A stretch of 52,684 nt of DNA from Domibacillus robiginosus (GCF_000966195.1 NZ_LAHL01000032.1:1-52684), one strand, 5' to 3'. Counted from the stretch's first letter, positions 37,367 to 46,940 are shown. Made by a program: numbers and translations. Notes: a model not told the origin generated them from the sequence alone.

Positions 37367-37375
37367 TGTTATAAT
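37367..37375 (+). promoter_or_regulatory. yhfH promoter (extended -10)
   Basis: TGT-TATAAT forms an extended -10 about 50 nt before yhfH; TTGACG lies too close (12 nt) to be a normal -35. Confidence 0.6.
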
Positions 37376-37424
37376 ACACTACTAATAACAAATCAATCAG
37401 TTATATAACAAAGGAGAGGTAAAC

Positions 37425-37556
37425 ATGATCACAAACATCATTGACTTTTTCAAAAATCTTCCACCAAAACAATGCGCAAGCTGCGGTTCACATATCGAAG
37501 AGCAGCATGACTGCTACAGTAACACATGCTCAACTTGTGCATCGAAAGATTTGTAA
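37425..37556 (+). CDS. yhfH: YhfH family zinc-ribbon-like peptide
   Basis: Protein of 43 residues. Cys16 and Cys19 (CASC), Cys30, Cys35 and Cys38 form a compact zinc-ribbon-like pattern (CASCG...HDCYSNTCSTC). AAGGAGAGG precedes the ATG. Next to yhfI, as in B. subtilis, which supports YhfH. Ends in a strong terminator. Function unknown. Confidence 0.85.
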   Translation: MITNIIDFFKNLPPKQCASCGSHIEEQHDCYSNTCSTCASKDL

Positions 37557-37573
37557 CTCTGTCGTTTCTGCAA

Positions 37574-37607
37574 AAAAACCCCCTGCCTAAGCCGGCAGGG
37601 GGTTTTT
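37574..37607. terminator. Terminator between yhfH and the two-component operon
   Basis: Perfect 14-bp arms (AAAAACCCCCTGCC / GGCAGGGGGTTTTT); bidirectional for convergent genes. Confidence 0.95.
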
Positions 37608-37613
37608 GACAAT

Positions 37614-38048
37614 TTATTCGCTTTCATGATGAATTTCTTCCTCTTCCAAGTTAGAAGGTGCAGTATTTCCAACAGAAAGAGATGATTTCGGCATTGTATG
37701 CATTCCCCTTGCTGTTACGTGAACCTGTATATGGTACACCGCTTTTTCATTAAACGTTTTGGATACCGTATAAATGCCATCGTTTTTAGGGACCGCATCG
37801 AGCATTTCGCTTGTTTCCTTGTACCCATCTTTCCATATTTCATATTTTACTTCATCAGCATGATCAACCGGCTTTCCATCCTGTGTAACGGTTGTAGAAA
37901 TGATCACTTCTTTTCCTACATCCGCACCGTCCGGTACATCAAGCACAGCTTCAACCGGCTCAGGAGGTGAAGATGGAACTTCTTTTTCAGGCGCACAGGC
38001 GGCCAGTATTAGCCCAAACACAATCGTTGCTGCTGCTTTCCAATTCAT
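37614..38048 (-). CDS. YtkA/FixH-like lipoprotein
   Basis: Lipoprotein of 144 residues. The lipobox ILAAC puts the lipidated Cys at residue 18, followed by a Pro/Glu/Ser linker and a beta-sandwich domain of the YtkA/FixH type (VLDVPDGADVGKEVIISTTV ... YHIQVHVTARGMH). The conserved MHTMP near the end is His/Met rich. It is the last gene of the operon and overlaps the kinase gene by 4 nt (ATGA). An extracellular sensor partner or effector of the system is likely; the ligand is unknown. Confidence 0.8.
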   Translation of the reverse strand: MNWKAAATIVFGLILAACAPEKEVPSSPPEPVEAVLDVPDGADVGKEVIISTTVTQDGKPVDHADEVKYEIWKDGYKETSEMLDAVPKNDGIYTVSKTFNEKAVYHIQVHVTARGMHTMPKSSLSVGNTAPSNLEEEEIHHESE

Positions 38049-39424
38049 GTTTCCACTCCTTCATCTTGTAGCGCAGGCAGAATGACCATGACGGTTGTTC
38101 CCACGTCTGCTTCGCTTTGTATATCAAGCTCGCCCTCATGACGTTCAACAATCTGCTTTACAATCGATAAACCTAAACCTGAACCGCCGTCTTCGCGCGT
38201 ACGCGCTTTGTTAATCCGGTAAAACTGGTTCGTCACCTTCGGAATTTCTTCTTCCGGCATACCGGCCCCTATATCCCGGACAATCCACTTTACTTCGTTG
38301 TTTTCCTGTTTGAGCGTAATGTAAATAGGCTTATTTTTTTGTGAATATCGCACTGCATTGTCAATAATGTTGGTCATTACCTGAACCAGGCGGCCTTCAT
38401 CACCTTTTACAATGATTTCTTCGTCTATATCGAGTGAAAAACGCTCATGTTTCAACCGAAATGTATCAACAGTCCGGTACACAAGATCAGCAAGCGGAAG
38501 GATTGTTTTTTCTATATTCATCTTATTCGAATCGAGTCGGATTAATTCGAGCAGGTCGTTTACGAGACGCTCCATACGTGCTGCTTCACGATGAATAATG
38601 CCGAGCTGCTGCTCAGCACGGCCAATACCGTTAACCATCGCTTCACTGTAGCCTTTTATATAGCTAAGCGGCGTACGAAGCTCGTGCGAGACAGTTGCTA
38701 AAAATGTTTTCCGCTGTTCAGCCTCTCTTTGAATAGACTCGGCCATTTCATTAAAGGTGTGCGCAAGCTGGCCGAATTCATCCTTTGATTCAGCGGGCAC
38801 ACGTGCTGTGTAGTCCCCATTCGATAAACGAACTGCTGCCCTTTTCATATTTTCAAGCGGCTTGATCACATAATTTGTCCATTTCATGCCTCCATATAAA
38901 AGAAGCCCCATTAATAAAGCTGCTCCTGCCGCCCAAAACATGATCAAGCTGGAAGCAAGCTCATCAATCCGTTCAAGAGGTATATACAGATACAAAATCC
39001 CTTTTAGCTGCTTGTCATCTAAAAGAGGATAAATAACCGAAATAATTTGCCGGTCAAACCTCTCTGAATAGCCTGTTTCTTCAATCATTTTATTTTCAAG
39101 CAGCCGGGACCGTTCTTCCGGCCCAATAAGGGTTTCATAATCTGCTTCATATGGAATACAGGCAGCAAGCTCTCTTGGATTATGAACTGCAAAAGCATCA
39201 AAGGGTGATTTTTCGCTGAACCAGCCCACCTGCTTTATAAAATCCGCACTTAGCTCCCCGCCCTCATAGTCATAGGACAAATTTTCTGCAGCAGCTGCCA
39301 GCTCGGATTTCACGCTTTCTACATACAGCTTTTCATACAGCATATAAGCAAGGCCAAATGCAGCGCCAACAGCAATAAGAATAAAAACAAACAGTGTCAT
39401 CCACAGCTTTTTTCCAAATGTCAT
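38045..39424 (-). CDS. Sensor histidine kinase
   Basis: Membrane kinase of 459 residues. Helix 1 is about 10-30; an extracellular domain of about 130 residues follows (DYEGGELSADFIKQVGWFSEKS region); helix 2 is about 165-182; then HAMP (ENMKRAAVRLSNGDYTARVP). The phosphorylated His is in VSHELRTPLSYIKGY, and the ATP-binding boxes are NIIDNAVRYS, DIGAGMPEE and GSGLGLSIVK. All are intact. ATGA overlaps join it to the regulator upstream and the lipoprotein downstream. The signal is unknown. Confidence 0.95.
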   Translation of the reverse strand: MTFGKKLWMTLFVFILIAVGAAFGLAYMLYEKLYVESVKSELAAAAENLSYDYEGGELSADFIKQVGWFSEKSPFDAFAVHNPRELAACIPYEADYETLIGPEERSRLLENKMIEETGYSERFDRQIISVIYPLLDDKQLKGILYLYIPLERIDELASSLIMFWAAGAALLMGLLLYGGMKWTNYVIKPLENMKRAAVRLSNGDYTARVPAESKDEFGQLAHTFNEMAESIQREAEQRKTFLATVSHELRTPLSYIKGYSEAMVNGIGRAEQQLGIIHREAARMERLVNDLLELIRLDSNKMNIEKTILPLADLVYRTVDTFRLKHERFSLDIDEEIIVKGDEGRLVQVMTNIIDNAVRYSQKNKPIYITLKQENNEVKWIVRDIGAGMPEEEIPKVTNQFYRINKARTREDGGSGLGLSIVKQIVERHEGELDIQSEADVGTTVMVILPALQDEGVET

Positions 39425-40098
39425 ACAGAGCCATCCACAAACTTATAGCCAATTCCCCATACCGTTTCAATCGAAGCCCCTTCATGCTTTAATTTCATTC
39501 GCAATGTTTTAATGTGAGTATCCACTGTGCGTGTGCCGCCACTGTATTGTGCTCCCCAAACCGTTTCAAGCAATTCCTCCCGCGAGAAAATCCGGCCGCG
39601 TTTCTTTGCCAGAAAAACAAGCAAATCAAATTCTTTCATTGTCAGCCCAACGACTGTTCCATCCACCTTTACTGTACGGGAATGAATGTCAATCGAAAGG
39701 GTTTGATACCGAATAGTCTCCCGTTTCTCCGTCGATGAACCGAACCGCCGAAGCACGGCTTGAATCCGTGCGGTCATTTCCCCTGGAGAAAAAGGCTTGA
39801 CAATATAATCATCTCCTCCAAGCGAGAACGCACGTACCTTATCCCATTCCTCTCCGCGTGCCGTTAAAAAAATAATCGGAACATCACTGTAGGAACGAAT
39901 CGATTCACAAACAGTAAAGCCGTCACGTCCCGGCATCATAATATCAAGCAGGATAAGATCAGGCCCGAGTTCCCTTAGTTTTTTTTCCGCTTCATCTCCA
40001 TTTAAAGCAGCGCTGACTGTATATCCGGCATTTTCCAAATACATTGTGACGAGATCCACCATGTCCTGCTCATCATCCACAAGTAATAAATGTGTCAT
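39421..40098 (-). CDS. OmpR/PhoB-family response regulator
   Basis: Regulator of about 225 residues. The receiver domain has acidic DDEQD, phospho-acceptor Asp in LILLDIMMPG, Thr in IIFLTARG and Lys in YIVKPF. The C-terminal winged helix shows FDLLVFLAKKRGRIFSREELLETVWG and RTVDTHIKTLRMKL. I chose the ATG at 40098 with AAGGTGA upstream; a GTG at 40107 abuts the ribosome site. It begins 1 nt after the upstream lipoprotein stop. Probably binds the TTCACA repeat at the operon promoter. Confidence 0.95.
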   Translation of the reverse strand: MTHLLLVDDEQDMVDLVTMYLENAGYTVSAALNGDEAEKKLRELGPDLILLDIMMPGRDGFTVCESIRSYSDVPIIFLTARGEEWDKVRAFSLGGDDYIVKPFSPGEMTARIQAVLRRFGSSTEKRETIRYQTLSIDIHSRTVKVDGTVVGLTMKEFDLLVFLAKKRGRIFSREELLETVWGAQYSGGTRTVDTHIKTLRMKLKHEGASIETVWGIGYKFVDGSV

Positions 40099-40099
40099 C

Positions 40100-41050
40100 T
40101 TATTCACCTTCTTCTACAAAAATCATAAATGGCCCTTTGCCGATATCAATTGTCTTGCGTTTTATAAGTGTTTTTTCTTCGTAAAAAGAAAGGGTTCCGC
40201 TGTCGTAGCCAGCCGAAAGAACGGTTTTTCCAAGCACGGCAATAGCAAACGGATTAGCCGGGGCATCCGTTTCAGCTACCCGTTTTCTTTCTGGATCAAA
40301 GGCATACAGCTTATTTGATCCGTGGCTGACTGCATACATAAACCCGCTTTTTGATGCAAAATCAACAGGCATAACGGGGGCATCCGCTGTTGCTGTTAGG
40401 GAACCTGTTTTAAGTGAGTACACATGAATCGTTTCGCCAGCCTTTGCTCCATAGCCATGGCCGCCCACCCATAATTCATTTTTTTGCTTATTCACCGCCA
40501 AACCAGTAGAAGACGTTGGAATGGCGAATTCCCTGCTTACTCGATATGTGTGTATGTCCAATTCTGATAATACAGTGTCCTGGTAGTTAATGATATACAA
40601 TTTCTCCTCGTGTTCAAGCATGGTCATCGGGTAACGGCCCGTCCGTGTTTTTTTTATTTCCGTGCCTTCTTGATCAAAAAAATGTACGGCGCCATCTTCT
40701 TTCACAGAAAGTGCTATTTCATTTGTTTCATTAATAAACACTGCACCTGTTATGCCTTTTGGCACGGTCCATTCATTCAGCTTTTTACCAGTTTCAACTG
40801 AATACAGTCCGGCACGGGTTCCATCTGTCCTGTACATCAGGAGCTTTTTATTGAATAAAAGACCGCCTGTATATTGTTCATCAAACTCCCATTCGGCAAG
40901 TACCGCGCCATTTGGCGAAATAAACGTCATTCCTGGTTCTTTAATGGTTAAAACAGCCGCAAACTCACTGGTTTGTACCGGTTCAAACGATTCACGACTG
41001 CAGCCGGCAAGCAGCAAAAGCATCAACAGTATGATTTTCTTCACTTGCAT
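40100..41050 (-). CDS. Beta-propeller lipoprotein
   Basis: Exported lipoprotein of 316 residues. The lipobox is LLLAGC, near residue 16. The rest is made of repeated beta-strand units of the YncE/quinoprotein-like propeller type (for example LLFNKKLLMYRTDGTRAGLYSVETGK and FASKSGFMYAVSHGSNKLYAFDPE). No metal or cofactor motif is certain. First gene of the operon with the response regulator, kinase and YtkA-like lipoprotein. Likely an extracellular binding or sensing protein. Confidence 0.85.
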   Translation of the reverse strand: MQVKKIILLMLLLLAGCSRESFEPVQTSEFAAVLTIKEPGMTFISPNGAVLAEWEFDEQYTGGLLFNKKLLMYRTDGTRAGLYSVETGKKLNEWTVPKGITGAVFINETNEIALSVKEDGAVHFFDQEGTEIKKTRTGRYPMTMLEHEEKLYIINYQDTVLSELDIHTYRVSREFAIPTSSTGLAVNKQKNELWVGGHGYGAKAGETIHVYSLKTGSLTATADAPVMPVDFASKSGFMYAVSHGSNKLYAFDPERKRVAETDAPANPFAIAVLGKTVLSAGYDSGTLSFYEEKTLIKRKTIDIGKGPFMIFVEEGE

Positions 41051-41073
41051 GCGCTCCTCTGCTTTTTCCTTTC

Positions 41074-41105
41074 ATTATAGAGGACCGGTGTGAAGTAAGT
41101 GTGAA
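41074..41105 (-). promoter_or_regulatory. Operon promoter with TTCACA direct repeat
   Basis: On the minus strand, TTCACAC-TTAC-TTCACAC (11-bp phase) covers the -35 region, followed by TATAAT at 41079-41074. The phase and TTCACA-N5-TTCACA form fit an OmpR/PhoP-type binding site. Confidence 0.65.
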
Positions 41106-41114
41106 AAAACACTC

Positions 41115-41155
41115 AAAAAAAACGGCTTAAGCAGCTTTACGCTGCTGTAAGCCGT
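41115..41155 (-). terminator. yhgE terminator
   Basis: ACGGCTTA(C)AGCAGC hairpin with one bulge and an eight-T run on the minus strand; it overlaps the last yhgE codons. Confidence 0.9.
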
Positions 41156-43419
41156 CCATATTGCTTTTTAAACTGTCCGCGGAAAAACAAGGCAGTCACT
41201 GTCATATTAAATAGAGCAAACCCGGCTAAAACAGCGGCATTTTGCCACATAAATGCATAATCACCGCTTGAGATAACGGCTCGGAACGCATTAATGGAAT
41301 AAGCCATTGGCAAAAAGCCTGTTAGATGCTGCAACGTTTTTGGAATGAGCTCAAGCGGGAACGTTCCGCCGCTCGCTGTCAGCTGGCTGATTAAAATAAG
41401 CACCGCTATAAAACGGCCCGGATTCCCGAGAATCGTAGCCAGCATTTGGATCAATGTCATAAAGGCGGCGCTGACGATAAAAGAAAGCAACACAAAGCGC
41501 GGTACACTTTGCACATGCAAGTCGAGCACGTTTAGCAAAAAGATCGAAGCTGCCGATGCCTGGAGCGTCCCAATAAGCAGGAAGATACCGAGCTTGCCAC
41601 GAAACCAGGAAAAGCCACTTTTCGGCTGTTCAGGTGTTTCTTTCAGCGGAAAAACAATTGTCAGCATAATCGCGCCGACAAACAAACCAAGTGACAGCAT
41701 ATAAGGGGCCATGCCTGTACCGTAGTTTGGCACTTTATGAAATGTTTCTTTAGCCACCTGAACCGGTTCTGCCATCATCGTATAAGTGTCGTCGTCGGCT
41801 TTTACGTCTCCTGCTTTATCGGCTGCCTCTGATAGTTCCGTTTGCAGCTTTTTCGTTCCCTGCTCCAGCTCAGCCGATCCTTTGGCCAAATCTGCAGAAC
41901 CGCTTGCAAGCTTGCCGGCTCCCTCCGATAATTGATGAGAGCCGCCGGCAAGCTCCAATAATCCACTTGATAGATCACTCGCTCCTCTGGCAAGCGTATC
42001 GGCCCCTGATTTCGCTTCTGTTGTTTTTTCAGCGAGCGTGCTCAAGCCTGTCACAAGTGTTTCGCTGCCTGATTGAAGACTTTGGGCTCCTTCGGTTACT
42101 TTACCTGCTCCAGACTGGAGGTTTCCAAGACCCGTTTGCAGCTGCTGCTGGCCTTTTTGTATTTCTCCGAGACCTGCTGATAATTCATCCAATTTTCCGG
42201 GCATTGTGTTTGAAATTGTTTCGTTTAACTCCCTTGCTCCTGCGGCAACCTGACTGCTGCCAGTTTGAAGTTGATCAAAGCCTGTTGAAATACCTTTATT
42301 TAGTTCGTCCTGCTGCGCAGCCATCTTTTGCTGCATAGCAGCGACCTGTTCTTCCGTCATGACCTGCGCCAGCATCGGCAGCAGCTCGTCCATTTGCGCT
42401 TTTTGAGCTGCGCTAATTTGGCTTTTCAGCTTCGTTTCAAACTCATCAATACCCGCGTTTAGCTCGTCAGCTCCCGAAGCGAGAGAAGCTGTTCCATCCG
42501 CTAAAGCAGGAACTTGTTCACGAAACCCATCTACACCGCTTTTAGCAGCTGCTGTTCCGTCTATCAGCTCTGGCATGTTTGCGTTAGCTGACGCTAGACC
42601 ATCTTTAAGAGAAGCAGATCCTGCAGCAATTTGATTGATTCCTTCCTGCAAATCCTGTCCCCCGTTTGCAAGCTGCTTTTGCCCATCTGAAAGCTGGCCG
42701 AGACCATTTGAAAGTGAAGACGCACCGCTGGCTACCTGCTTCGATCCTTCATTCGCTTTGTCAATTCCAGAAGAAAACGAAATTGAACTGTCTGCCAGTG
42801 CCTCCAGGTTTTTTTTCAGTTCGTCTGTACCCTTCGTTATTTTCAATGCGCCTTCATCAAGCTCACCGGCTCCTTTTTGGGCTTCTGTATAACCATCACC
42901 CATTTTTTTGACCTGATCAAACATTGACTTGGCATACGTTTTCGTTACATCTTTTTGAACAGAGGCCCGGATTTCTTTTACAGCGGACTGCCCAATTTGC
43001 GATGAAACAAAATTGTAGCTTTCATTTGGTGTGTAAATCAATTCAAGCTTTTCTGGTTTTTCATCCATCAATGTAGTCGCGTTTTTGGAAAAATCCGGAG
43101 GTATTTCGATCATCATATAGTATTCCTGCTGCTTTAACCCATCCTTAGCTTCCTTTTTCGTGACAATATGAAAATCAAAATCATCGCTTTTTTCCAGCTC
43201 GCTTTGCAGCTCATCACCTATATGAAGATTTTCCCCTTCAAATTCTGCCCCTTTATCCCTATTTACGACTGCAACCGGCAGCTGATCCAAATGACCATAT
43301 GGGTCCCAAAACGCCCACAAGAAAATACCTGAGTACAAAAGCGGAATCAGCATAATGGCAGCAAGAGAAATTCTCAGCATTCGATTTCGGCTGATTTCTT
43401 TTAATTCTTTCCAAAACAT
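41137..43419 (-). CDS. yhgE: YhgE/Pip family membrane protein
   Basis: Protein of 760 residues. One N-terminal helix (about 15-37) is followed by a large extracellular region (about 40-570), and by five C-terminal helices of the ABC-2 permease type. The middle carries many repeats of the form LxxGxxxLxxG, with Gly/Ser/Leu/Gln, expected to form a long helical rod. Family members resemble the phage-infection protein Pip and ESX-linked YueB. Its operator is shared with the TetR gene yhgD just upstream, so export or envelope function is under that repressor. Confidence 0.9.
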   Translation of the reverse strand: MFWKELKEISRNRMLRISLAAIMLIPLLYSGIFLWAFWDPYGHLDQLPVAVVNRDKGAEFEGENLHIGDELQSELEKSDDFDFHIVTKKEAKDGLKQQEYYMMIEIPPDFSKNATTLMDEKPEKLELIYTPNESYNFVSSQIGQSAVKEIRASVQKDVTKTYAKSMFDQVKKMGDGYTEAQKGAGELDEGALKITKGTDELKKNLEALADSSISFSSGIDKANEGSKQVASGASSLSNGLGQLSDGQKQLANGGQDLQEGINQIAAGSASLKDGLASANANMPELIDGTAAAKSGVDGFREQVPALADGTASLASGADELNAGIDEFETKLKSQISAAQKAQMDELLPMLAQVMTEEQVAAMQQKMAAQQDELNKGISTGFDQLQTGSSQVAAGARELNETISNTMPGKLDELSAGLGEIQKGQQQLQTGLGNLQSGAGKVTEGAQSLQSGSETLVTGLSTLAEKTTEAKSGADTLARGASDLSSGLLELAGGSHQLSEGAGKLASGSADLAKGSAELEQGTKKLQTELSEAADKAGDVKADDDTYTMMAEPVQVAKETFHKVPNYGTGMAPYMLSLGLFVGAIMLTIVFPLKETPEQPKSGFSWFRGKLGIFLLIGTLQASAASIFLLNVLDLHVQSVPRFVLLSFIVSAAFMTLIQMLATILGNPGRFIAVLILISQLTASGGTFPLELIPKTLQHLTGFLPMAYSINAFRAVISSGDYAFMWQNAAVLAGFALFNMTVTALFFRGQFKKQYGRLTAA

Positions 43420-43435
43420 AAGATTACCTCCGAAG

Positions 43436-43458
43436 TGACCAAATGGTTCATTTAGTCA
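43436..43458. promoter_or_regulatory. YhgD operator, yhgE copy
   Basis: TGACCAAA-N7-TTTAGTCA, one mismatch from a perfect palindrome. The same 23-bp site lies before yhgD at 44070-44092. Confidence 0.75.
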
Positions 43459-43481
43459 TTTTATTCAAAAAAGAAAGCCCC

Positions 43482-44054
43482 TTAACGGGACAGCCCTTTA
43501 AATACATATAACTCAAACAATTTTGCGATTTCTTCTTTTGAAAGAGCGGGTCCGCGCCGTTCCCAGTCTACAACCAGCGTCACATAAAGCTTCATCATTA
43601 CAAAAGCAGCAATTTGGGGGTCTGTCTGCTGAATTTCATTTCGATCCATTGCTTCCTTTGCTTGAACAGCAATATAAGCAACAATGGCATCCTCCATTTT
43701 TTTTAATGCCTGTGTAACTGCTGGTGTACCCATTTCCTTTTCTTCTTGAAATAATTTAACAGCAAGCTGGTGCTTTGTTCGGAACGCGAGCATTTCAAAT
43801 AGTGCCCGGTGAACATTTTCATGAAAAGACTGTGCCGGATCAATGACCGCTTCGGCCGCTCTTTTCATTTCTTGGATCAACGTAATACAAATGTCTTCAA
43901 ACAGTTCATCTTTATTTTTGAAAAATGTATAAATAGTACCTTTGCCAACGTTGGCAAGTTTCGCTATCTGATCCATTGTAGTTGCTTTATAGCCAAAAAA
44001 TGTAAATGACTTTGTAGCCGCTTCAACAATGTCCTTTTTCCGTTCTGACGCCAT
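43482..44054 (-). CDS. yhgD: TetR family repressor (YhgD)
   Basis: TetR-type regulator of about 190 residues. The N-terminal helix-turn-helix is FFGYKATTMDQIAKLANVGKGTIYTFFKNKDELF; the C-terminal all-helical ligand domain is variable. I chose the ATG at 44054 with AGAGGTGAG upstream. It sits directly before yhgE on the same strand, as in B. subtilis. Identical half-sites before yhgD and yhgE point to self-control and control of yhgE. Confidence 0.92.
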   Translation of the reverse strand: MASERKKDIVEAATKSFTFFGYKATTMDQIAKLANVGKGTIYTFFKNKDELFEDICITLIQEMKRAAEAVIDPAQSFHENVHRALFEMLAFRTKHQLAVKLFQEEKEMGTPAVTQALKKMEDAIVAYIAVQAKEAMDRNEIQQTDPQIAAFVMMKLYVTLVVDWERRGPALSKEEIAKLFELYVFKGLSR

Positions 44055-44069
44055 GCTCTCACCTCTTTT

Positions 44070-44092
44070 TGACCAAAATAACATTTTAGTCA
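44070..44092. promoter_or_regulatory. YhgD operator, yhgD copy
   Basis: TGACCAAA-N7-TTTAGTCA, 15 nt before the yhgD start. Both arms equal those of the yhgE copy; only the 7-nt centre differs. Confidence 0.75.
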
Positions 44093-44137
44093 ATTAGTTC
44101 TGATATTCATTTTATGCCTGTACTCTTTGCCTGTCAA

Positions 44138-44167
44138 TAAAAAATCCCGCCGTTTTTGGGGCGGGAT
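44138..44167 (-). terminator. hemH terminator
   Basis: ATCCCGCC / GGCGGGAT arms with a T run on the minus strand. Confidence 0.88.
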
Positions 44168-44175
44168 AAGCTTTA

Positions 44176-45117
44176 TCATTTTCCTTCTGCTTTCAAGTGC
44201 TTTATTACAACTTCACCAAGTGCTTCAATAAATTCCGCACGGGCATTCGGCATCGCTGGACGGTAATACCCAGCACCAATCTCATCTGTGACAACCCGGC
44301 ATTCATAATCGTTATCGTACAGAACTTCAAGATGATCAGCGACAAAGCCGGCCGGTACATACATAAATGCTTTGTAGCCTTCCTGCTCATACAAATCACG
44401 GGTCAAATCTTGAACGTCCGGCCCAATCCATGGCTCCGGTGTATTGCCGGCACTTTGCCATCCGACCGCATACTGTTCAACACCTGCCGCACCAGCAATT
44501 AAATCAGCTGTTTCTTTCAGCTGCTGCGGATAAGGATCACCTGCCGCAATAATTTTTTCCGGCAGGCTGTGCGCCGACACAATCAGTACAAAGTGTTTCT
44601 TTTCTTCTTCGCTCATCGTTTGAAGAGTCGCTTCGATCTGGTCCGCCCAGTATTGAATAAATTTCGGCTCCTGATACCAGCTTTCAATCGATGTAATGGC
44701 TGGTCCGTCAATTTTCGCGGACTCTTCAGCCGCTCGCCCATTGTATGATTTTACGCTGAATGTAGAAAAGTGCGGCGCCAATACGATAGAAACGGCTTCT
44801 TCAATACCGTCCTTCTTCATCTGATACACAGCATCTTCAATAAACGGCTCGATATGCTTTAAGCCGATATACAGCTTGAATTCAATTTCCTGCTGCATAT
44901 TATTTAAGAAATCCGTTAGCCCTTGTGCCTGCTCTTCCGTAATTTTAGCAAGCGGCGAAATGCCTCCAATTGCTTCATAGCGGCTTCGTAAGTCTTCTAG
45001 CGCTTCCTCCGACGGCTTGCGGCCATGTCGGATATGCGTGTAGTATCGTTCAATATCTTCTTCTTTGTAAGGCGTTCCGTACGCCATCACAAGAAGGCCC
45101 ATTTGTTTTTTCGTCAT
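44176..45117 (-). CDS. hemH: Ferrochelatase (coproporphyrin type)
   Basis: Chelatase of 313 residues that inserts Fe2+ into coproporphyrin III in the Firmicute route. Landmarks are [23 protein letters not shown] at the N terminus, the active-site His in [11 protein letters not shown], and [24 protein letters not shown] precedes the ATG. It follows hemE by 76 nt. The usual third gene hemY (CgoX) is absent; yhgD and yhgE come next instead. Confidence 0.96.
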   Translation of the reverse strand: MTKKQMGLLVMAYGTPYKEEDIERYYTHIRHGRKPSEEALEDLRSRYEAIGGISPLAKITEEQAQGLTDFLNNMQQEIEFKLYIGLKHIEPFIEDAVYQMKKDGIEEAVSIVLAPHFSTFSVKSYNGRAAEESAKIDGPAITSIESWYQEPKFIQYWADQIEATLQTMSEEEKKHFVLIVSAHSLPEKIIAAGDPYPQQLKETADLIAGAAGVEQYAVGWQSAGNTPEPWIGPDVQDLTRDLYEQEGYKAFMYVPAGFVADHLEVLYDNDYECRVVTDEIGAGYYRPAMPNARAEFIEALGEVVIKHLKAEGK

Positions 45118-45193
45118 GCTGATCCCACCTCTTTTGATTCACTGCTTTCTCAGTTAGTATGGCACGTAAGGAAGCTTCCTTAAAATAAAAAGC

Positions 45194-46225
45194 TTATCGT
45201 GCTGTATATTCATGAACGAATGCTGTCAGACGTTTTAATGTATCCGGATTTACTTCCGGAAATACACCGTGCCCAAGATTAAAGATATGGCCCGGCGACG
45301 CCAGTCCCTGATCTAAAATCGCTTTTGTCCGCTCTTCAATTACGTCCCATGGAGCCAGTAAAATAGCGGGATCCAGGTTCCCTTGAAGCGTTTTTGTCAA
45401 GCCCATTTCCCGGGCTTCAGTAATTTGGGTGCGCCAGTCCAGCCCGACTACATCAAGTGGAAGGTCATGCCATTCCTTTGCTAAATGACTCGCTCCTACT
45501 CCAAACATAATGAGTGGGACTCCCTCTGAACGAAGCTCGCCAAAAATCCGCTCCATTACCGGCTTGATAAATATTCGATAATCAGCGACGTTCAAAGCAC
45601 CTACCCATGAATCAAAAATCTGTATCGCTTTAGCACCTGCTTTTATTTGAGAACGAACATATGTAATCGTCATATTCGCCAGCTTGTCCATAAGCGCAAA
45701 CCATGCTTTTGGCTCGGCATACATAAATGCTTTCGTTTTATTATAATTTTTGGATGGCCCGCCTTCAATCATATAGCTGGCCAACGTAAAAGGAGCACCG
45801 GCAAAGCCAATTAACGGTACGCTTAACTGCTCTTCTGTCAGCAGCCGGATGGTCTCAAGCACATAAGGTACGTCGCTTTCGGGGTCAATCTCGCCAAGTT
45901 TTTCTACGTCATTCAGCGAGCGGATTGGATTTGAAATCACAGGGCCGATGCCGGATTTAATATCTACGTCTACCCCAATAGACGGAAGCGGCGACATAAT
46001 GTCCTTATACAGAATTGCTGCATCGACATTATATTGTTCCACCGGCAGACGTGTTACGTAAGCACAAATTTCCGGCTGGTGTGTAATTTCAAATAGTGAG
46101 TATTTTTCCTTCAGCTTCCGGTATTCCGGCTGTGAACGCCCCGCCTGGCGCATGTACCAGACTGGTGTATAGTCCGTTTTTTCTCCCCGCGCCGCTTTTA
46201 AAAATGTATCATTCAAATGCCTCAT
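45194..46225 (-). CDS. hemE: Uroporphyrinogen decarboxylase
   Basis: Haem-pathway enzyme of 343 residues that removes four carboxyls from uroporphyrinogen III. The N-terminal [15 protein letters not shown] signature, the catalytic Asp in [27 protein letters not shown] and the C-terminal [14 protein letters not shown] are intact. AAAGGTGG lies 11 nt before the ATG. It is the first gene of hemE-hemH; a TATAAT (46277-46282, minus) upstream may be its -10. Confidence 0.97.
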   Translation of the reverse strand: MRHLNDTFLKAARGEKTDYTPVWYMRQAGRSQPEYRKLKEKYSLFEITHQPEICAYVTRLPVEQYNVDAAILYKDIMSPLPSIGVDVDIKSGIGPVISNPIRSLNDVEKLGEIDPESDVPYVLETIRLLTEEQLSVPLIGFAGAPFTLASYMIEGGPSKNYNKTKAFMYAEPKAWFALMDKLANMTITYVRSQIKAGAKAIQIFDSWVGALNVADYRIFIKPVMERIFGELRSEGVPLIMFGVGASHLAKEWHDLPLDVVGLDWRTQITEAREMGLTKTLQGNLDPAILLAPWDVIEERTKAILDQGLASPGHIFNLGHGVFPEVNPDTLKRLTAFVHEYTAR

Positions 46226-46396
46226 ATGGATTGAGAGCCACCTTTCAACTATGACAGATTAGAATTACTATTGTTTATTATAGCTTACAGTGTGGGACTT
46301 TTCACTAAAGAGATGTTCTGTTCGCAAATTTGCCAAAACAATGTGTGAAAATTGGAAATAAGGGTACAAAAAGGGATATACTAAAATCAGAGGTGA

Positions 46397-46910
<514 letters not shown>

Positions 46911-46912
<2 letters not shown>

Positions 46913-46940
46913 AGCCAGGGGGGTATTTCTCCCTGGCTTT
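46911..46940. terminator. Terminator between hmoB and the PAP2 gene
   Basis: Perfect 10-bp arms (AAAGCCAGGG / CCCTGGCTTT), 10-nt loop, convergent genes. Confidence 0.85.

Noticed and set aside
37352-37375. TTGACG-TATAAT as a standard promoter for yhfH
   Set aside because: The spacer is only 12 nt, so I rely on the extended -10 instead.
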